Shown piece after piece: positions 46,088-58,560 of a stretch of 64,000 bases of DNA (position 1 is the first letter of the stretch; each line of letters begins with the position of its first letter). A program made the position numbers and the translations under genes. Under the pieces are notes generated by a model. The model had not been told where the DNA came from. It ran no database searches and worked only from the letters and a program-made list of their open reading frames with translations. The stretch covers positions 6,671,501 through 6,735,500 of the forward strand of contig OZ014414.1 in assembly GCA_963965975.1 (NCBI GenBank), in the 5' to 3' direction. The DNA is from Xestospongia bergquistia (Eukaryota > Porifera > Demospongiae > Haplosclerida > Petrosiidae).

Positions 46088-47650
46088 ATATCAGCTGATA
46101 ATTATTGTCTTCAATCATTTCAGCTTACATCACGTAATATTCCATATCCAGTGATCTCATGTCTCACGTCCATTATACTGTATCCAATTAAAGATTTATT
46201 TCCTCTCTTATTCTCAATGGAGTATATAATCCTTCATTATAAGTACATCATTTATCTATCAGTGTATAGTATAGGACTAATACAATTTTCCATTAATATC
46301 ATCTCATCATTTACTATGTCAATGAACAAACATCTCTACTTCAGAAACATGCACTGTTGAGCATATAAGTGCAGAGGTTAGAAATGATGCCCCGCCCATA
46401 AACAATTACTGGCACCTGGCACCAGCTGTTAGGGAGGGCGACGTTAGAGAAGTAAGTGTCAAGTAAAACTGCTCTATTTTTATTATTTATTAGTTTTGTT
46501 ACAGAAATTAATTGTTAATAAAAGGAGTGAGAAGACAGATTAAAAATAAACAAACTACTTACCACAACCAGAACACAAGTCTGTCTTTAACAACTGTCTA
46601 ACTTCTTACAATACTCCTCATGTTCACTTGATAAGTGTAGTTCCCTTATTGTAGTATTTTTATTAAGTGATGTACAAATTATCTTGATATCATCATTGTT
46701 CAGTGAAGTACAGTAGAGACGTAGTTCTATTAGTGATGTAGTTCTTTGTATTAGATCTGCTAATATACTGGTACTGACTGAAGTGATCTGATGATTACGT
46801 CCGACGTTCAACAAAACCAACGTTTGGTTTTTAGTAAGTCCTTCACAGATATATCGGACTCCATTATCAGTGATGTTACAGTTAATGAGACGTAGTTCTT
46901 TTAAAGTTGTATTATTTGATAATACATTTAGATAAGTGAGTCATATCTTCATCTGTATTACCAGTAACACCCAACAACGTTAACTCTTCAAGTGTATTAT
47001 TATTTAAGAGACTATCACTGACTTGTTTGATACCACTAGTAAGTGAAGAGTACTCCAGGATTAGTGTCTTTATTGTTTTGTTACTTTTTAGTATCTCTGA
47101 TAATATAGATACACACTTACTATCCAATGAAGTGTTCACTATCTCAAGAGTCCACGCTATACACTTATTAAGATTGTTTATAACAACTGCAGTACTTTCA
47201 GGAGATGATGACTAGAGACCAATAGTCCATTCTTCTGTTTTGTGTTCCTTTGTTAATTTACTTATAACATCTTCACTTTCTACTATGCTTGGACTAATGA
47301 GCCATACACTATTATCATCATTCCACCGAACTCTTCCAGTGTTTCCTGTTATAAAACAGAGTTAGTATATAGTATAGTAGACACATAGTAACATATACTA
47401 TAACACACTAACAACATACTGATGAAACCATTACTGTTAACTGAATAAGGTTACTATAGCAACAAATTGCAGGAAGCATGGTTTACTATTACATTTGAGG
47501 CCTGGTATGTCCTACTGGTTACAGAGAAACAATCCTATCATACTAACAAAACACTGCCACATAATGGATTTCTAGCATTTGTATATCAACACTTAGTCTG
47601 GGAAGGCATCTGCTTTGTTTAGAGAGGAATTGTCTGGTAGCCTATTGATC
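46088..47650. repeat. Paralogous segment (partner 13618-17770) lacking the MULE insertion
   Basis: Matches both sides of element B and therefore preserves the pre-insertion arrangement. It contains LRR copy E. Confidence 0.8.
46587..47345 (-). pseudogene. LRR exon, copy E (broken)
   Basis: Acceptor at 47346 starts the exon: WNDDNSVWLISPSIVES, EDVISKLTKEH, then one in-frame TAG before SSSPESTAVVINNLNKC, then TSLDSKCVSILSEILKSNKT and LRR units to LDSC near 46587. A one-base insertion near 46927 (after EDMTHLS) shifts the frame. Closest relative is copy B. Confidence 0.85.
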
Positions 47651-48207
47651 TCTTGCCTGACAAACCACATTGTTTTTATAGTTGAGTGTGACAATAAACT
47701 GCTTTGATCTAATAGAAGATCTGAAAGCTGAATTATTCTTTAGGCATTTCCTGTTTGAATATGGCTTGTTTTAATATCAATCCTTCCTGGAGTCTGATAA
47801 AAGGATTTGTCTTACCAGGTATTAATGTAAACATGTTTGGGTCAGAAAACCACTCTTTATATAATAATATCTTAACATTGTAACATAACTTGTTTCTGTT
47901 GCTAGTACATACATAGTAATGTTATCATTGTTTTAAATCATGTCTTATTTCGTATCTACTTACATAATTTTGTTCTATTATGACAGAAGGCTACTAATTG
48001 TGACTACTGCCATGATGGGCGTGGCTGATGCTTTGAAGGTTCTATATAGCTACTTTGATTCCCTGTCTTGTAATATAACCTACTTGGATGATGTAAGTAA
48101 CTCTCATCTTTATCATATCTATATCCTATAATTAATCCTTCAACTCTGATATAAATGAAGGTTCTATATCAGTAGTTATATCATTTCTATTACTACATAT
48201 GCTAAAT

Positions 48208-48480
48208 TTAGCATAATCTTAAATGGATCTCCTGAATAAACGATATAGTGTTAGCCCCTCCCACTGTATAAGAGGTAATATTAACATTGACCCAGCAATT
48301 TAATAATAATATATATAACTTACTTGGAGTTTCTGATGATCTTTTAACAGTTAGTGCAATTTTCTTTCCTCCTACTTTAACAATATTGATAGCATCAGTA
48401 TGTGATATATCTTCAGTTGATAGGATGATTTTTTCGATTTTAATTTGTTTAATTTTGCTCACTACATAACTTGTTGGCAT
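48208..48480 (-). pseudogene. PDZ-like domain fragment
   Basis: The frame reads EKIILSTEDISHTDAINIV then GGKKIALTVKR, resembling the second half of a PDZ domain (ILSVNGEDVS..THEEAV...LTVKR). A donor GTAAGT follows after about 55 codons. The GLGF half is not seen. Weak call from one block. Confidence 0.35.
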
Positions 48481-50250
48481 GTTGTTCCTTTAAAACCCAA
48501 CAAAGTATACAATGAGTAATTCATGTAAATTCTATATTCCATAGTAAACCACCCATGTAAAGTGCAAACTAATTGTTAAAATGACATATTATTCTATACA
48601 GTGTAGTTAGCATGTAGTAAAAATGTGACAACACCTACAAACGTTTTATATCTCTTTCCTTACACTATTGTCAATGTACGTGTACACAAAGAGTTATGTC
48701 CTTGTACTTCTCAAATTGCAATAGGAAATGACTATACTATTATTATCATTGAAGGATTTAACTGGAAATATAAAGTATCTATAATCTATGCTTGTATATG
48801 TAGTTACCAAAACTACAAGACTATATGTCTTAACTTTGTTTACTTAAACCAAATTTAGAAATTAGCTTTTAAACTATTAAGTCATAAGTATTTTAACCAA
48901 GGTCACTAATGCCATCAGTAGTTCTCTACAATGGATGAATAGAAAATGAAATAACTGAGACCAAGCAGTTGCAAAAAATGTCACAGTCAACAAAGAACTA
49001 TTAAATAACATCAGACGAAACTCAACACAAATGACTCAAAATAACTGTATAAAATAACAATGTGACTACCAAAACTCATTCACTCACTAACTGACTGAAA
49101 TACAAAAACAAAAGATTTAAATACAAAACTAACTTATGAATATTAATGAGTAGTAAGCTACTGAATAAGGCAGGATATGACAGAAATAGATCAGTGAAAT
49201 GGTGCATTACTATTGAGTGATCCATATAATATTATACATGAATGAATAGATCTACAGATATTATTGTAACATAATCATTATAAACTGTAATTTGATCTTT
49301 TAAACCTCGAAAATTTCTAAAAATATCAGATATTCCTTTTTCATTATCACTCATCAACAAAGCTCCATATTTGGTTAATTCAAGGATCATATTCTATAGT
49401 ATAATAACCAAAGACTATTTCAGTACATACTACTATTGTACTGTATTACTGCTTGATATTGTCTTGTGTTTACTTAGAATTCTTTATCTATAAATATGAA
49501 TTCATTATTCTGTTTAAACTTCTTATCCCTCAATTAAGTGATCTATACAACTTACAGTATAAAATGTCCATGTTATGATATTGTTTTAAATGTAGGTGTG
49601 TTTTTACTCAATAAAAGTTATTAACTAATATTAAGAGACTGAATACACCACAACTATTAAGAGTATATTACTATTTTCTGTATCCTTGATTTTCTGCATA
49701 GGCTGAGATTTCTTTCAAAGTCACAGTGACTATAATTATATTCACCTTCTATTATCTGATTGCATGTAAGAAGTGAAATGATTATAGTACCATGTTTAGC
49801 AATGTTGCCATGAATAGACTAGAAGGATGTCATGATTGCCTAGTCTGATAACATATTAATATATAGATAAGTCACATGTACTGTGTTATAAGCACTATTA
49901 GACACATACAGGTTTACATATAATTATAGATAAATTAATTGTTGTCATTCTTAGATTAAAGTTGTTCCAAATAAAACAAAAAAAATGTTTACAGGAAATA
50001 ATGTTGTCTAAATTGTCTACATTGTTGATTATAGTTAATACCTAATATCATTCTTATACATTACTTGCTACATGTATGTCTAAATTAATGATTATTCCCT
50101 ATTTTTAATTAGTTTGCTTGTTGTAATACCACTTTAATAGTATTATGTAGTAAATAGCATACAAACATCAATCAAAAAAAAATTTGATTCAGCTGTCATT
50201 AATTAGAAAAGTTTATAAACCATGAATACTACTTTACATTTGGTATGTTA
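48430..50250. repeat. Segmental duplication (partner 53925-55500)
   Basis: Collinear with 53925-55500, including a solo LTR and a 77-79-codon open frame (48625 and 54012, no recognisable product). The partner lacks about 140 bp found here at 49860-50000. Confidence 0.8.
48947..49182. repeat. Solo LTR related to the 26388 Gypsy element
   Basis: Begins TGAAATAACTGAG and ends AAGGCAGGATATGACA, sharing ACTCA..CACTAACTGACTGAAA with the 204-bp LTRs but diverged and longer (236 bp). Possible 4-base target duplication GAAA. No internal domain is present. Confidence 0.75.
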
Positions 50251-51332
50251 TTTGAACCAGACTGTCCTAACATTGCTTTGGACTACCTGTTATGTGTAAT
50301 GTACATACAACCTTGTCCTTGTTTTGGTGAATTTATTATACTTTTATATGTGACTTTTGACTCAAATATTAAAGGATTTTAGTGAGTATATTACTATTTT
50401 ATAACAATTATGTCATTTTATTATTAGAAATGTGTTCAAAGGCCTTTTCTTTATTTTAGAAGTCTTGTCTGCTCCAGTTTGTCAAATGGTACAGAAACAT
50501 TCCAATATTTATACATCAATTGATACATTTAGATACATTTACATGTTCATATGTAAATAGTATACAAAGAAGTAACTGAACAACCAATATTAATCTAGTT
50601 ATTTATTAAATAATCAATATGTACAGATTGAATATTAGTGTGTTACACCTTCATTAGTGATAGCTATTAGTGGTATTTGATTATTAAAATTATCAAATTA
50701 TGTGTACTATACTAAGTGGTTATAAATATCTTGTTTTATTGGCTGAATTATATACTACAAATACGTTGAGCATGTATTGCGACTTACTAATAATAGAAAT
50801 ATATTTCGTGTGTAAATATATAATGTGCAAATAATTTGTCATTAGTTTATCCATTTCTTAACACACTGAGTTGTAGCTAATTATTGTTTCATTATTTGTC
50901 ATTTATTAAGTTACTTCTTATTTGGTCTACTGTTATTAATTGTATACACACATTTTGTCTATACTTTAAGTACAGCCAACAGTGTATGTAATTATATTAC
51001 TAAAATACGTGAAATAAATACATTAGAGTAACCTGAATAGCCATACAACTGAAGGATCAAAGCATTTTCAAAATTATAGACCATTTTGTTCTATTTTAAT
51101 TAATTAAACCACTGGTTTAAATATGACAACCCAAAAGTTGTTACTGAGTAACAACCCAAGGTTGTAGCTGCTACAATTCTGCATTGTATGTAGACCAAAA
51201 TATAGTTGTTCAACAAATCTTTTATCCTTATAAATCAACAACTGTGAGAAACTGCATCAAACCAAAACAAAACCCAAAAAATAATGTATATTGTAATCTA
51301 ATTAATCTAAATCAGGCATGCTCAAAGATGTA

Positions 51333-51336
<4 letters not shown>

Positions 51337-51394
<58 letters not shown>
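51337..51394. repeat. (TA)n microsatellite
   Basis: About 28 TA units. The duplicated locus has the same run at 60391-60444. Confidence 0.95.
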
Positions 51395-51396
<2 letters not shown>

Positions 51397-51401
51397 GACA
51401 T

Positions 51402-51962
51402 TCATTCAGACGTAGTCTTCATCACAACACTGAACACTCGGTTTACAAGAGGAGGGATTTTGAGACCTTTATTTTTGATTTCTAACAGCAAATTTTGTGT
51501 AAAAACAAGGACGTTTGTAAGTGCCTTGGGGTGTTGAATATTAAAAGCGAAATATGCTGCAATTAGTCCACACAAAGCTTTAAAAAAGTCAGATGTTTTT
51601 GTGAATACAATGCACTCAACAACAAGGAAGAACTGCATTGTATCACTGTTGTTCACAGCAGTAATATAGGGATAGTTTCGTTTGTCTCTTTTAGCCAGCT
51701 TCTCTAAGTCATTAAATGGATCCTATACAAAAAATATATCAAGCATGATAGAGGATATGAAAAGAAATTGGTGTAATTAAAAAAAAGTAAGTAAACTGAT
51801 ACTTTAATGTAACTTGATATTCACAGTTAAAACATTAATAACAGATGTGTTTGTAAACAACTTTGGTAAAAGAAGATGATCTAACTGCTGAAAGGGATGC
51901 ATGCTTTCAAGATTGGTAGTGTTGTTGGCTTCATTGGTGGATTCTAGATCATCAACTGCATC
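51402..51962 (-). CDS. Hypothetical protein, 3' exons, copy 1
   Basis: Minus strand. Exon about 51962-51800 (DAVDDLESTNEANNTTNL, then HPFQQLDHLLLPKLF), intron, then exon 51722-51402 (PFNDLEKLAKRDKRNYPYIT, then LIAAYFAFNIQHPKALTNVL, ending MKTTSE and stop). The AAYFAFN block resembles the MAAFYVFN end of the 7640-9149 gene, so both may belong to one uncharacterised family. No start exon identified. The gene lies head-to-head with the fibrinogen-like gene at 52195, about 230 bp apart. The copy at 60452-61014 is nearly identical. Confidence 0.5.
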
Positions 51963-52194
51963 TGATCATTAAATAAAAAAGCAATATTTACAAATTTGTT
52001 GGAATATGTACCAATCATCAACTCACCAAGACAAAAGGACAACTCATTACTCATTACATTAATAATATTAATATTAATTAATTATAGATTAAATATTAAG
52101 TAATATTAATTAAATATTTTAGAGCGTGCGCCATGGCTCGCCAATCAATAACTTCCCACTGTCGCTCAGGCTCGCCTCACAACTAGATTTAGCA

Positions 52195-53379
52195 ATGGTT
52201 CTGCTTTTTGGTAAGTGCTTTCTTTTATTTGGAGCTCTCGTTTTTGGGTGTAATGGAGATGATATAAATAAGCATCCATTTCAAAATATGACAATTACAG
52301 ATGTACCAGTTAAGGTCTATCAAAGTAAATTTCAATGTGCTGAGCAGGGACTTTCTGAATCCTTAAATGTACTCTCCGGTGCTGTCCCTCCCACTGAGAC
52401 TTGTATGGTCTGTAATGGAAAGGAGTACATCAAGAATGATGCATTTACAAACTTTTATTCATCGCAACATTGTGTGGAAAAATCTTATGAATGTGACAAT
52501 ATTACTGATCTTGGTGGAAAATTGATGGAACAATTAGAAGCAATCTCTAAGTTCATTAACTTGTATCCAACTACATGTCTTGATATTAAACAACAAAATA
52601 ATCTTTCTCTCTCAGGTTATTACACAATACGACTTCCTAATGGTTCTCTTATATCAGTATACTGTGATATGGAGGCTACTAACTGTGATGGTAAAGGTGG
52701 CTGGATGAGAATAGGCTACCTCAACATGAGTGAACCTAATGCTACCTGTCCACTTGGACTAACACTACGACAATTTGACAACATAGATCACAGACTTTGT
52801 GGTCGACCTATGTCTTCATCTATAATTTACTCTGCTCGTGGATTTTATTACAGTAAAGTTTGTGATCGAATAAGAGGTTATCAGTTTGGTGTACCAGATG
52901 GATTTCCACCTTTACATGGTAGTAATGCCATTCCAGACATCGATAATTGCAACACATATGTTCATGGTGTTACAATTACTTATGGCAGTAATCCTCGTAA
53001 ACATATCTGGACTTATGCTTGTGGTGCAAGAGAGACAGTTGAAGGAAATGACTTATTTCTTCCATATAATTGTCCATGTAATAATGATAGCAATGGTACA
53101 TATGTACCAGAGTGGGTAGGTAGTGAATACTATTGTGAATCTGGATTATTTTCAGATCAATATCGGCAAACCATCTTATTCTCCAATGATACATTGTGGG
53201 ATGGACAACAATGTAATGGAAATGAAGGACCATGTTGTACTAATGCTAAGATGCCATGGTTTATAAAGGATATCAATGAGACTAGCACTGAAGATATTGA
53301 ATTAAGAATGTGTGGTAGTGAAAATCCATCAAATGATGAAGATACTCCACTGGACATCATTGAACTTTATATTCGCTAA
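52195..53379 (+). CDS. Secreted fibrinogen-like protein (intact)
   Basis: 394 residues in one exon. I chose ATG 52195, since the frame above it lacks ATG and the duplicate at 61257 starts at the same place. A signal peptide (LLFGKCFLLFGALVFGCNG) is followed by a Cys-containing N-terminal region, then TTCLDIKQQNNLSLSGYYTI with ISVYCDMEATNCDGKGGWMR, matching the start of fibrinogen C-terminal (FReD) domains. The second half has HIWTYACGA, CPCNNDSNG, YYCESG, LWDGQQC, GPCCTNAKMPWF and a final EDTPLDIIELYIR, an arrangement I recall from cnidarian, mollusc and sponge extracellular proteins. Many NxS/T sites suggest glycosylation. Likely role is binding or recognition outside the cell, but the ligand is unknown. 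It is the only intact copy of five. Confidence 0.85.
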   Translation: MVLLFGKCFLLFGALVFGCNGDDINKHPFQNMTITDVPVKVYQSKFQCAEQGLSESLNVLSGAVPPTETCMVCNGKEYIKNDAFTNFYSSQHCVEKSYECDNITDLGGKLMEQLEAISKFINLYPTTCLDIKQQNNLSLSGYYTIRLPNGSLISVYCDMEATNCDGKGGWMRIGYLNMSEPNATCPLGLTLRQFDNIDHRLCGRPMSSSIIYSARGFYYSKVCDRIRGYQFGVPDGFPPLHGSNAIPDIDNCNTYVHGVTITYGSNPRKHIWTYACGARETVEGNDLFLPYNCPCNNDSNGTYVPEWVGSEYYCESGLFSDQYRQTILFSNDTLWDGQQCNGNEGPCCTNAKMPWFIKDINETSTEDIELRMCGSENPSNDEDTPLDIIELYIR

Positions 53380-53924
53380 CTGCTTTACATTTTCATGCTT
53401 TTATGCTTATTTGCTTATTTTACTGATGATTATAATTTGCATTGTATGGAGCTCTAAACACTTAAGTTTTCTAAATAGCCATTTACATATAATTAATCTA
53501 ATTACAAAACTTCATATATAGACAGTATTTGTGTTAAGTTTCCATTTTATTAAAGACATAATTTGAGGTTAAGACATATCATAAACCTGTGTATTAATTG
53601 CACAATAACATTAATTTAATTTGTTAATTGAGCTGTGCCTTAGTTGTTACTATATGCAGGCATTTTATTTCTCCATTTTTATATTTTCATATGACAATAT
53701 AATAAATGAATTATAAATAAACATATACCTATGTATGTATAATACATAACAAGTCTTCAAAAGCAATCTTATGACCATCTGACATACACAGATAATAGCA
53801 TAGTAGGTACAATTATTTCTTACCATTCTATAGTCTCCACAGACTCTGTTGCTAATAGTATAACCCTTTGAAGTTTTATCCAATGTTTCATTATGAAGTC
53901 AGTATCATCCAAAACAATTATAGG
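53380..53924. other. No gene recognised
   Basis: 3' flank of the fibrinogen-like gene, AT-rich; no supported open frame. Confidence 0.5.
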
Positions 53925-55500
53925 ATGATTTTTTCGATTTTAATTTTGTTTACAATGTTTATGAAATTACAGATAATATATGTGTTAGTATAGTAAGCAT
54001 GTAGTATAAATGTGACAACACCTACAAACTTTTTATATCTCTTTCCTTACACTATTGTCAATAATGTACATGTACACAAAGAGTTATGTCCTTGTACTTC
54101 TCAAATTGCAATAGGAAATGACTATACTATTGATATCATTAAAGGATTTAAATGGAAATATAAAGTATCTATAATGTCTGCTTGTATATGTAGTTACCAA
54201 AACTACAAGACTATAATATTTCTTAACTTTGTTTACTTAAACCAAATTTAGAAATTAGCTTTTAAACTATTAATTCATAAGTATTTAAACCAAGTTCGCT
54301 AATGCTATCAGTAGTTCTCTACAATGGATGAATAGAAAAAGAAATAACAAAGACGCGCGCAGTTGCAAAAAATGTCACAGTCAACAAGGAACTATTAAAT
54401 AATATCAGACGAAACTCAACACAAATGACTCAAATAATAGTGTAAAATAACAATGTGACTACCAAAACTAACTCACTCACTAACTGACTGAAATACAAAA
54501 CAAAAGATTTAAATACAAAACTAACTTATGAATATTAATAAGTAGTAAGTTACTAACTAAGGCAGGATATGACAGAAATAGATCACTGAAATGGTGCATT
54601 ACTATTGAGTGATCCATATATACATGAATGAATAGATCTACAGATATTATTGTAACATAATCATTATAAACTGTAATTTGATCTTTTAAACCTTGAAAAT
54701 TTCTAAAATATCAGATATTCCTTTTTCACTATCACTCATCAACAAAGCTCCACATTTGATTAACTCAAGGATCATATTCTATGATATAATAACCAAAGAC
54801 TATTTCAGTACATACTACTATTGTACTGTATTACTGCTTGATATTGTCTTGTGTTTACTTAGAATTCTTTATCTGTAGTTATGAATTCATTATTCTGTTT
54901 AAACTTCTTGTCCCCTAAGTGATCTATACAACTTACAGTATAAAATGTCTGTGTTATGCTGTTGTTTGAGTTTTAAATGTAGGTGTGTTTTTACTCAATA
55001 AAAGTTCTTAACTAATATTAAGAGACTGAATACAATTAAGAGTATCCTTGATTTTCTCATAGGCTGAGATTTCTTTCAAAAGTCACAGTTACTATATATC
55101 CACCTTCTATTATCTGATTGTATGTAAGAAGTGAAATGATTATAGTACCATGTTCAGCAATGTTGCCATGAATAGACTAGAATGATGTCATGATTGCCTA
55201 GTCTGATAACATGTTTACAGGAAATAATTTTGTCTAAATTGTCTACATTGTTGATTATAGTTAATGTCTAATATCATTCTTATACATTACTTGCTACATG
55301 TATGTCTAAATTAATGATTATTCCTATTTTTAATTAGTTTGCTTGTTGTAATACCACTTTAATAGTATCATCTAGTAAATAGCATACAAACATCAATCAA
55401 AAAAAAATTTGATTCAGCTGTCATTATATTAGAAAAGTTCATAAACCATGAATACTATTTTACATTTGACATGTTATTTGAACCAGACTGTCCTAACATT
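53925..55500. repeat. Segmental duplication (partner 48430-50250)
   Basis: See 48430-50250. At about 55523 the copy leaves its partners and enters a stretch with repeated GGTGTCA and its reverse complement (55530-55690). Confidence 0.8.
54340..54574. repeat. Solo LTR, duplicated copy
   Basis: Duplicate of the solo LTR at 48947-49182, copied with the surrounding segment; its first bases have mutated (GAAATAACAAAG). Confidence 0.75.
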
Positions 55501-55529
55501 GCTTTGGACTACCTGTTATGTGTATACTG

Positions 55530-56360
55530 TAAAATCTGTGGTGTCATGGTAACACCAAAATGTGGTGTCAAAAGTCAGTGCAAGAATGACGCCAGTAATG
55601 GTGTCAGTATTGACACTAAGGTAATGGTGTCTATTAAACACCATGTAAGTCTTCACATAACACACTCAAGTTGGCACCATAGAAAGTTTCCCACAACACT
55701 TTCAGTGTCTACATAAACTATTTGTTTTTGAAATCAAAAGGATTACAAAAAACAATAAAAGAACAAACAAAACAAAGAATACTGAAAGGAAGTAGTGAAT
55801 AAATGAATCAACACACAGTGAAAGTAATATTCAATAGTCATACTGTAAATTTTGAGAGACTATTTAGAAATCCTTGGAGATGTAATGGAATCTTTGTTGA
55901 AGGTTTCATCTGATATGCTGCCTCTAAAAACAATGCCATTGCTTTTATCTTTGGAGGATAGGCTATGTTAAATGAACAGTAACATGCCAAACAAAATGAA
56001 GAACTGTCATTGCATTAGGCATTGTCAAAACATTATTTTCGACAACAACCAGAATGTCCACTAGATTACTCAAGCTTTCACCCAGTCCAACGATCAAGGG
56101 ACGAGGCAACGATACAGATTGAAGTGACACTTCAATGTCCAAATGCTGTCCCTACATACAAATGTAATTCAGTTCAAAGAAATTATTTGCCTACCAAGAC
56201 TGGCATGAACATAGTACTCTTTTCCTTGCCCCTTTCTGTTATAACATATGATACAATAGATAAAGCAAATGCACAAAGCTGATCTAGATGAACAGTTAAC
56301 ATTATTATAATTGAGTTTAGAGCTAACCATTAGTTGGGTTCTCCAAGGCCTTATACATCA
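55530..56360. other. No gene recognised
   Basis: GGTGTCA/TGACACC-type short inverted motifs at 55530-55690 suggest a small palindromic element. An 86-codon open frame at 56022-56282 has no recognisable domain. Confidence 0.4.
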
Positions 56361-56367
56361 CAAGTAA

Positions 56368-56773
56368 TCACTTAACTTCCCTGTGTGTGTCAGAATATAT
56401 CATGACCTGTTTCAAAACCTTCAACAATTTACAATCCAGGTCATCAGTACCCATATCTATCACAATGGCAAGCTCCTGGAACAGCGAACAGTTTTATAAT
56501 TTTAAGTAAATTTAGCTATTAGGTCACTTACTATTTGTGGATGTTCAAGACAAGGATAGTCTTCCAGAACAAGCTTCACAGAAGGTTCGTCTTCCTTCAC
56601 CCACTTTCTTCATATAGGCTTAGCTGACTATAAATAAATACATGGATACATAAATGCATAGTATTGAGAACATCAACGTACTAGAAGCTTCTTACATAAG
56701 TGACTTTAGAGCCGACAAAATCCATTTCTTGGACTGGTACAAAGACTTCAGCTAGACAAGCACTTTGACACAT
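56368..56773 (-). CDS. Small three-exon hypothetical gene with one in-frame TGA
   Basis: Minus-strand exons 56773-56696, 56627-56532 and 56475-56368, all phase 0 with GT-AG sites, give 93 codons. Text blocks: MCQSACLAEVFVPVQEMDFV, WVKEDEPSVKLVLEDYPCLE, LAIVIDMGTDDLDCKLLKVL, ending THREVK and stop. Codon 6 of exon 2 is TGA, flanked by KPI and RKW; a CGA-to-TGA change is the simple explanation. Function unknown. The consistent phases argue that this is, or recently was, a real gene. Confidence 0.5.
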
Positions 56774-57385
56774 TCTATACAACGTGGTCGTGGAGTCGTG
56801 GTACTATTCACTAGAGAATACAGAAAGAATACGGAACTTAACCATGTGCATCACGCCGATGGGCGGGGTTCACAGATGATATAGTAACACGGAGCATGAA
56901 CATCTTCATGGAAGTTTTTGCTTGTGCATATTTTGAGGTTGAAAGCTTTGCTGCTCCTTCAAAGGAATTACTTTATTTTTCAGCGAATCCAGGCATTCAT
57001 TTGTACACCAGAAAACTAAACAAATGTACTTTGTTTGGTCTATTAATACAAGATTTTCGTGTTTATGGACTGTATTCATTAACTAATTCTGATATATATG
57101 AATTTATATTGTGCTTAAATATAATATACTTTAGTTATTATTATACTTTTTAAATACAATTCTCGACATCTAGCTGTAAGGTAGCACTTTACTTATTGAT
57201 GACACACCAAAACAAGTATTGTAATAAGATTATCAGGTGCTGTCACAACACCAAGCTGCTACAGTAGCATAGTATAAGACCATAGAATTTGTGTTTTGAT
57301 AGCACCTATAAACACATAATAATTAATTAATTAATTATTATGTGTTAATGTATATTAATTATCCTTGCAGAATACCTCTACAGTT

Positions 57386-57475
57386 AAAAGTATAATAAAT
57401 TCAAGGACAAGGTTCTATGTACATTATAATGTACATACAACCTTGTCCTTGTTTTGGTGAATTTATTATACTTTT
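57386..57475. repeat. Foldback element, about 90 bp
   Basis: AAAAGTATAATAAATTC and AAGGACAAGGTT on the left return as AACCTTGTCCTT and GAATTTATTATACTTTT on the right, meeting at a palindromic centre (ATGTACATTATAATGTACAT). The right arm also lies alone at 50295-50345 and 59250-59300. Confidence 0.85.
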
Positions 57476-57899
57476 ATATGTGACTTTTAAGATAAATGAA
57501 CAAAATTACTTGCAGCAAGTACCACCAAGGCATATCTAGTAAATTAAATAAATTGAAGCTATTGTAAGACTTTAAATTACTGATTGCCATGCCTACTAAC
57601 AAAGAAAATGTTTCAAAACTCCCTTGTCTGTCCATCATAACAATCTTAAAATATTTTACAACACTAATGATATTAGCAACTGTAGTGGTATTCTACAAGA
57701 ATAATTAATATACATTAAGACATAATAAGCCTTGACTTCATAAATTTGGAACAAAACACAACTATTCTCAGCAAACAGTCTAACCAGCTTTGTAATTATC
57801 TTGACTATTAACAAAGTGCTTTTTTAAAGCAATGTAAACATGTATGTTATTCACCAGTAAAGTAACCAACAAATGTAAATACATAGTCAGCTAATCTAA

Positions 57900-58560
57900 A
57901 GTTCAATAATATACACTAAGTTCAATATCTTGAGTGGTAGTCTCATTAAGAGTCTTAATAAATCATGGTATCTTAGGATTAATACAACATGGTCGTTCTA
58001 ATCCTCTACATTGATGACCATCCCATAATAGATCATTAGAGTATAAGACTGGATGTTGATCTTGTCCTATATGAAATCCAGACTCGCAATAATAATCAGT
58101 AATGTACCACTCTGGTACATATGTATTATTACTGGATTATTCGTTATTTCCCACGGCCTCACGCACACCACAAGAATAAGTCCAGATATGTTAACAAGGA
58201 TTGCTGCCATAAGTAATGATCAACATATGTGTTACAGTTTTCAATGTTGGAAATGACATCTGAACTATGCAAAGGTGGAAATCCATCTGGTGTACAAAGT
58301 TGATAGCCACTTATTTGACCACAGACTTCACTGTAATGAATGCAATGAGCAGAGTAAACTATAGATGAAAACATAGGTCGATCACAAACTCCATGATCTA
58401 TGTTGTTAAACAGTCACAGTGTTAGTCCAGGAGGACAAGTAGCATTAGGTTCACTCATTTTGAGGTAGTCTACTCTCATCTAGCCTCTGTGGTCATCACA
58501 GTAACTACCTTCCATAACACACTAGATAGATACATGAGAACAATTAGAACCTTCCATTGT
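57900..58560 (-). pseudogene. Fibrinogen-like copy (broken)
   Basis: Minus-strand copy: TMEGSNC and stops near 58500-58550, then MSEPNATCPPG with LTL, CGQISGYQLCTPDGFPPLHS, then a deletion after NTYV, HIWTYSCG-type residues with frame changes, YYCESGFHIGQDQHPV, LWDGHQCRG, RPCCINPKIP and TLNETTTQDIELS near 57930. Unlike the 42.5 kb copy it keeps the C-terminal block. Several stops and indels. Confidence 0.8.

Larger units (their letters stand above)
50026..52980. repeat. Segmental duplication (partner 58981-62018)
   Basis: Matches 58981-62018 through a spacer, the (TA)n run, the 84-residue gene fragment and the fibrinogen-like gene. Part of it (50026-50300) also matches 55248-55500, making three copies. 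Confidence 0.85.

Noticed and set aside
48625-54251. 77-79-codon open frames at 48625-48858 and 54012-54251
   Set aside because: Conserved within a segmental duplication only; the sequence gives no recognisable domain and short open frames are expected in AT-rich DNA by chance at this length.
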